From JBHPCZ01 sp042573625 (GTDB lineage Bacteria; Desulfobacterota; Desulfobacteria; Desulfobacterales; UBA11574), in assembly GCA_042573625.1 (NCBI GenBank), contig JBHPCZ010000029.1, positions 1 to 34,623 of the forward strand: a stretch of 34,623 nucleotides of DNA, written 5' to 3'. The notes under the pieces were generated by a model. That model saw only the letters and a list, made by a program, of their open reading frames with translations, ran no database searches and was not told where the DNA came from. Both the position numbers and the translations under genes were made by a program. Positions 34,238 to 34,623 of this stretch are shown piece after piece (the stretch's first letter is position 1; every line of letters starts with the position of its first letter).

Positions 34238-34623
34238 TTATCCTCGCTTCCTTTTCATTTTTTTTCGCTTTTTGGGATAGGTACGTGAAAGGCTGCGTCC
34301 GAAGAGGTAGGATTCATTCGGGTCGACAATCAGACGGTTTCTCATCGCCGTTCGCCCCAGAAGCATTCGAAAGAGCATGGTATCTCTGCAGGTCAGTGTG
34401 ATATCGACCGGCCAGATATGATCTCCCAATACCAGCGGCGTTCGAATGACATACCGCTCTTCACTGTGTCCTCCCGAATTTTTAACCATGCGGAAATCGA
34501 TCAGGTCCGTGGTGCAAAAAATCTCTATATCGGATCGTTTGCTCAACGGGTGAATTCCAAAACGAATCCGGGAATGTCCATCTTCTTGATAGGTCTCGAT
34601 CGCAAAAGCATGAAGGGCCGAAG
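34238..34623 (-). CDS. RimB-like retropepsin-fold protease (putative ATP-dependent zinc protease family), 5' end outside window
   Basis: The frame runs to the window edge, and about 127 residues are visible. The segment SALHAFAIETYQEDGHSRIR continues FGIHPLSK, then RYVIRTPLVLGDHIWPVDIT, LTCRDTMLFRMLLGRTAMRN, RLIVDPNESYLFG and a very basic tail. SALHA and LLGRTAM(R/K)..(F/L)(L/I)VDP are the signatures of the PF05618 family, which has a retropepsin-like fold and includes RimB of Pseudomonas. The catalytic DTGA(R/K) motif should lie just outside the window. In the rim system this protein works with RimK. Six bases separate it from rimK. The internal TTG at 34546 is not the start. Confidence 0.88.
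   Translation of the reverse strand, partial: SALHAFAIETYQEDGHSRIRFGIHPLSKRSDIEIFCTTDLIDFRMVKNSGGHSEERYVIRTPLVLGDHIWPVDITLTCRDTMLFRMLLGRTAMRNRLIVDPNESYLFGRSLSRTYPKKRKKMKRKRG

Noticed and set aside
1..34623. tRNA, rRNA, CRISPR arrays, insertion sequences, prophage genes
   Set aside because: I looked for cloverleaf arms, regular repeats and transposase or integrase motifs and saw none that could be supported.

Overview
The window looks like chromosomal DNA from a Gram-negative bacterium. The evidence is a TamA/TamB outer-membrane assembly pair, a lipoprotein, several periplasmic signal peptides and an outer-membrane beta-barrel ending in Phe. Gene style (eukaryote-like GH13_8 branching enzyme, many small OB-fold and DUF proteins, a GroEL tail ending in EDMY rather than a GGM repeat) suggests a Desulfobacterota/Desulfobacterales-type organism. 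That taxonomic call is inference, because no rRNA or tRNA is present. I saw no CRISPR array, insertion sequence, integrase or phage gene.

Layout. 1-2411: end of a glycogen synthase and a complete branching enzyme (glycogen storage). 2541-4142: a decay zone with two small OB-fold-like genes flanking a GroEL C-terminal remnant, then an internally deleted M20 peptidase. 4180-7378: a methyltransferase/ATP-grasp fusion divergent from an isoaspartyl peptidase/asparaginase-type Ntn hydrolase. 7397-11213: a small ORF, a DUF2062 membrane protein, a CNNM/CBS transporter-like pseudogene, a periplasmic helical protein, a possible 29-residue membrane miniprotein, an HtpX remnant and a DUF502 protein. 11716-13029: a protein with motifs resembling archaeo-eukaryotic primases. 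13194-17206: two MscS channels, a ZntB/CorA-type transporter and a coiled-coil lipoprotein. 17535-24609: TamB and a TamA/BamA-like protein with about six POTRA repeats. 24661-30688: a third MscS, then on the minus strand CorA, a large MscK-like channel, a universal stress protein and a LapA-type protein. 30859 to the end: a GT4-type glycosyltransferase and an AspA/AstE-like hydrolase, RimK ligase and RimB-like protease gene row.

How the parts may work together. The centre of the window is rich in envelope and osmotic/ion functions: four MscS-family channels, CorA and ZntB-type transporters, CNNM remains, DUF502, DUF2062, LapA, Usp and TamAB. Two separate ATP-grasp loci, each close to a hydrolase that could act on an amide product (Ddl-like ligase with Ntn hydrolase; RimK with AspA-like and RimB-like), are the best candidates for poorly described peptide or metabolite chemistry. 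The primase-like protein is the most unexpected single gene. Four independent broken genes (groEL tail, M20 peptidase, CNNM, htpX) show local gene loss, although some lesions in the CNNM gene and htpX could be assembly errors.
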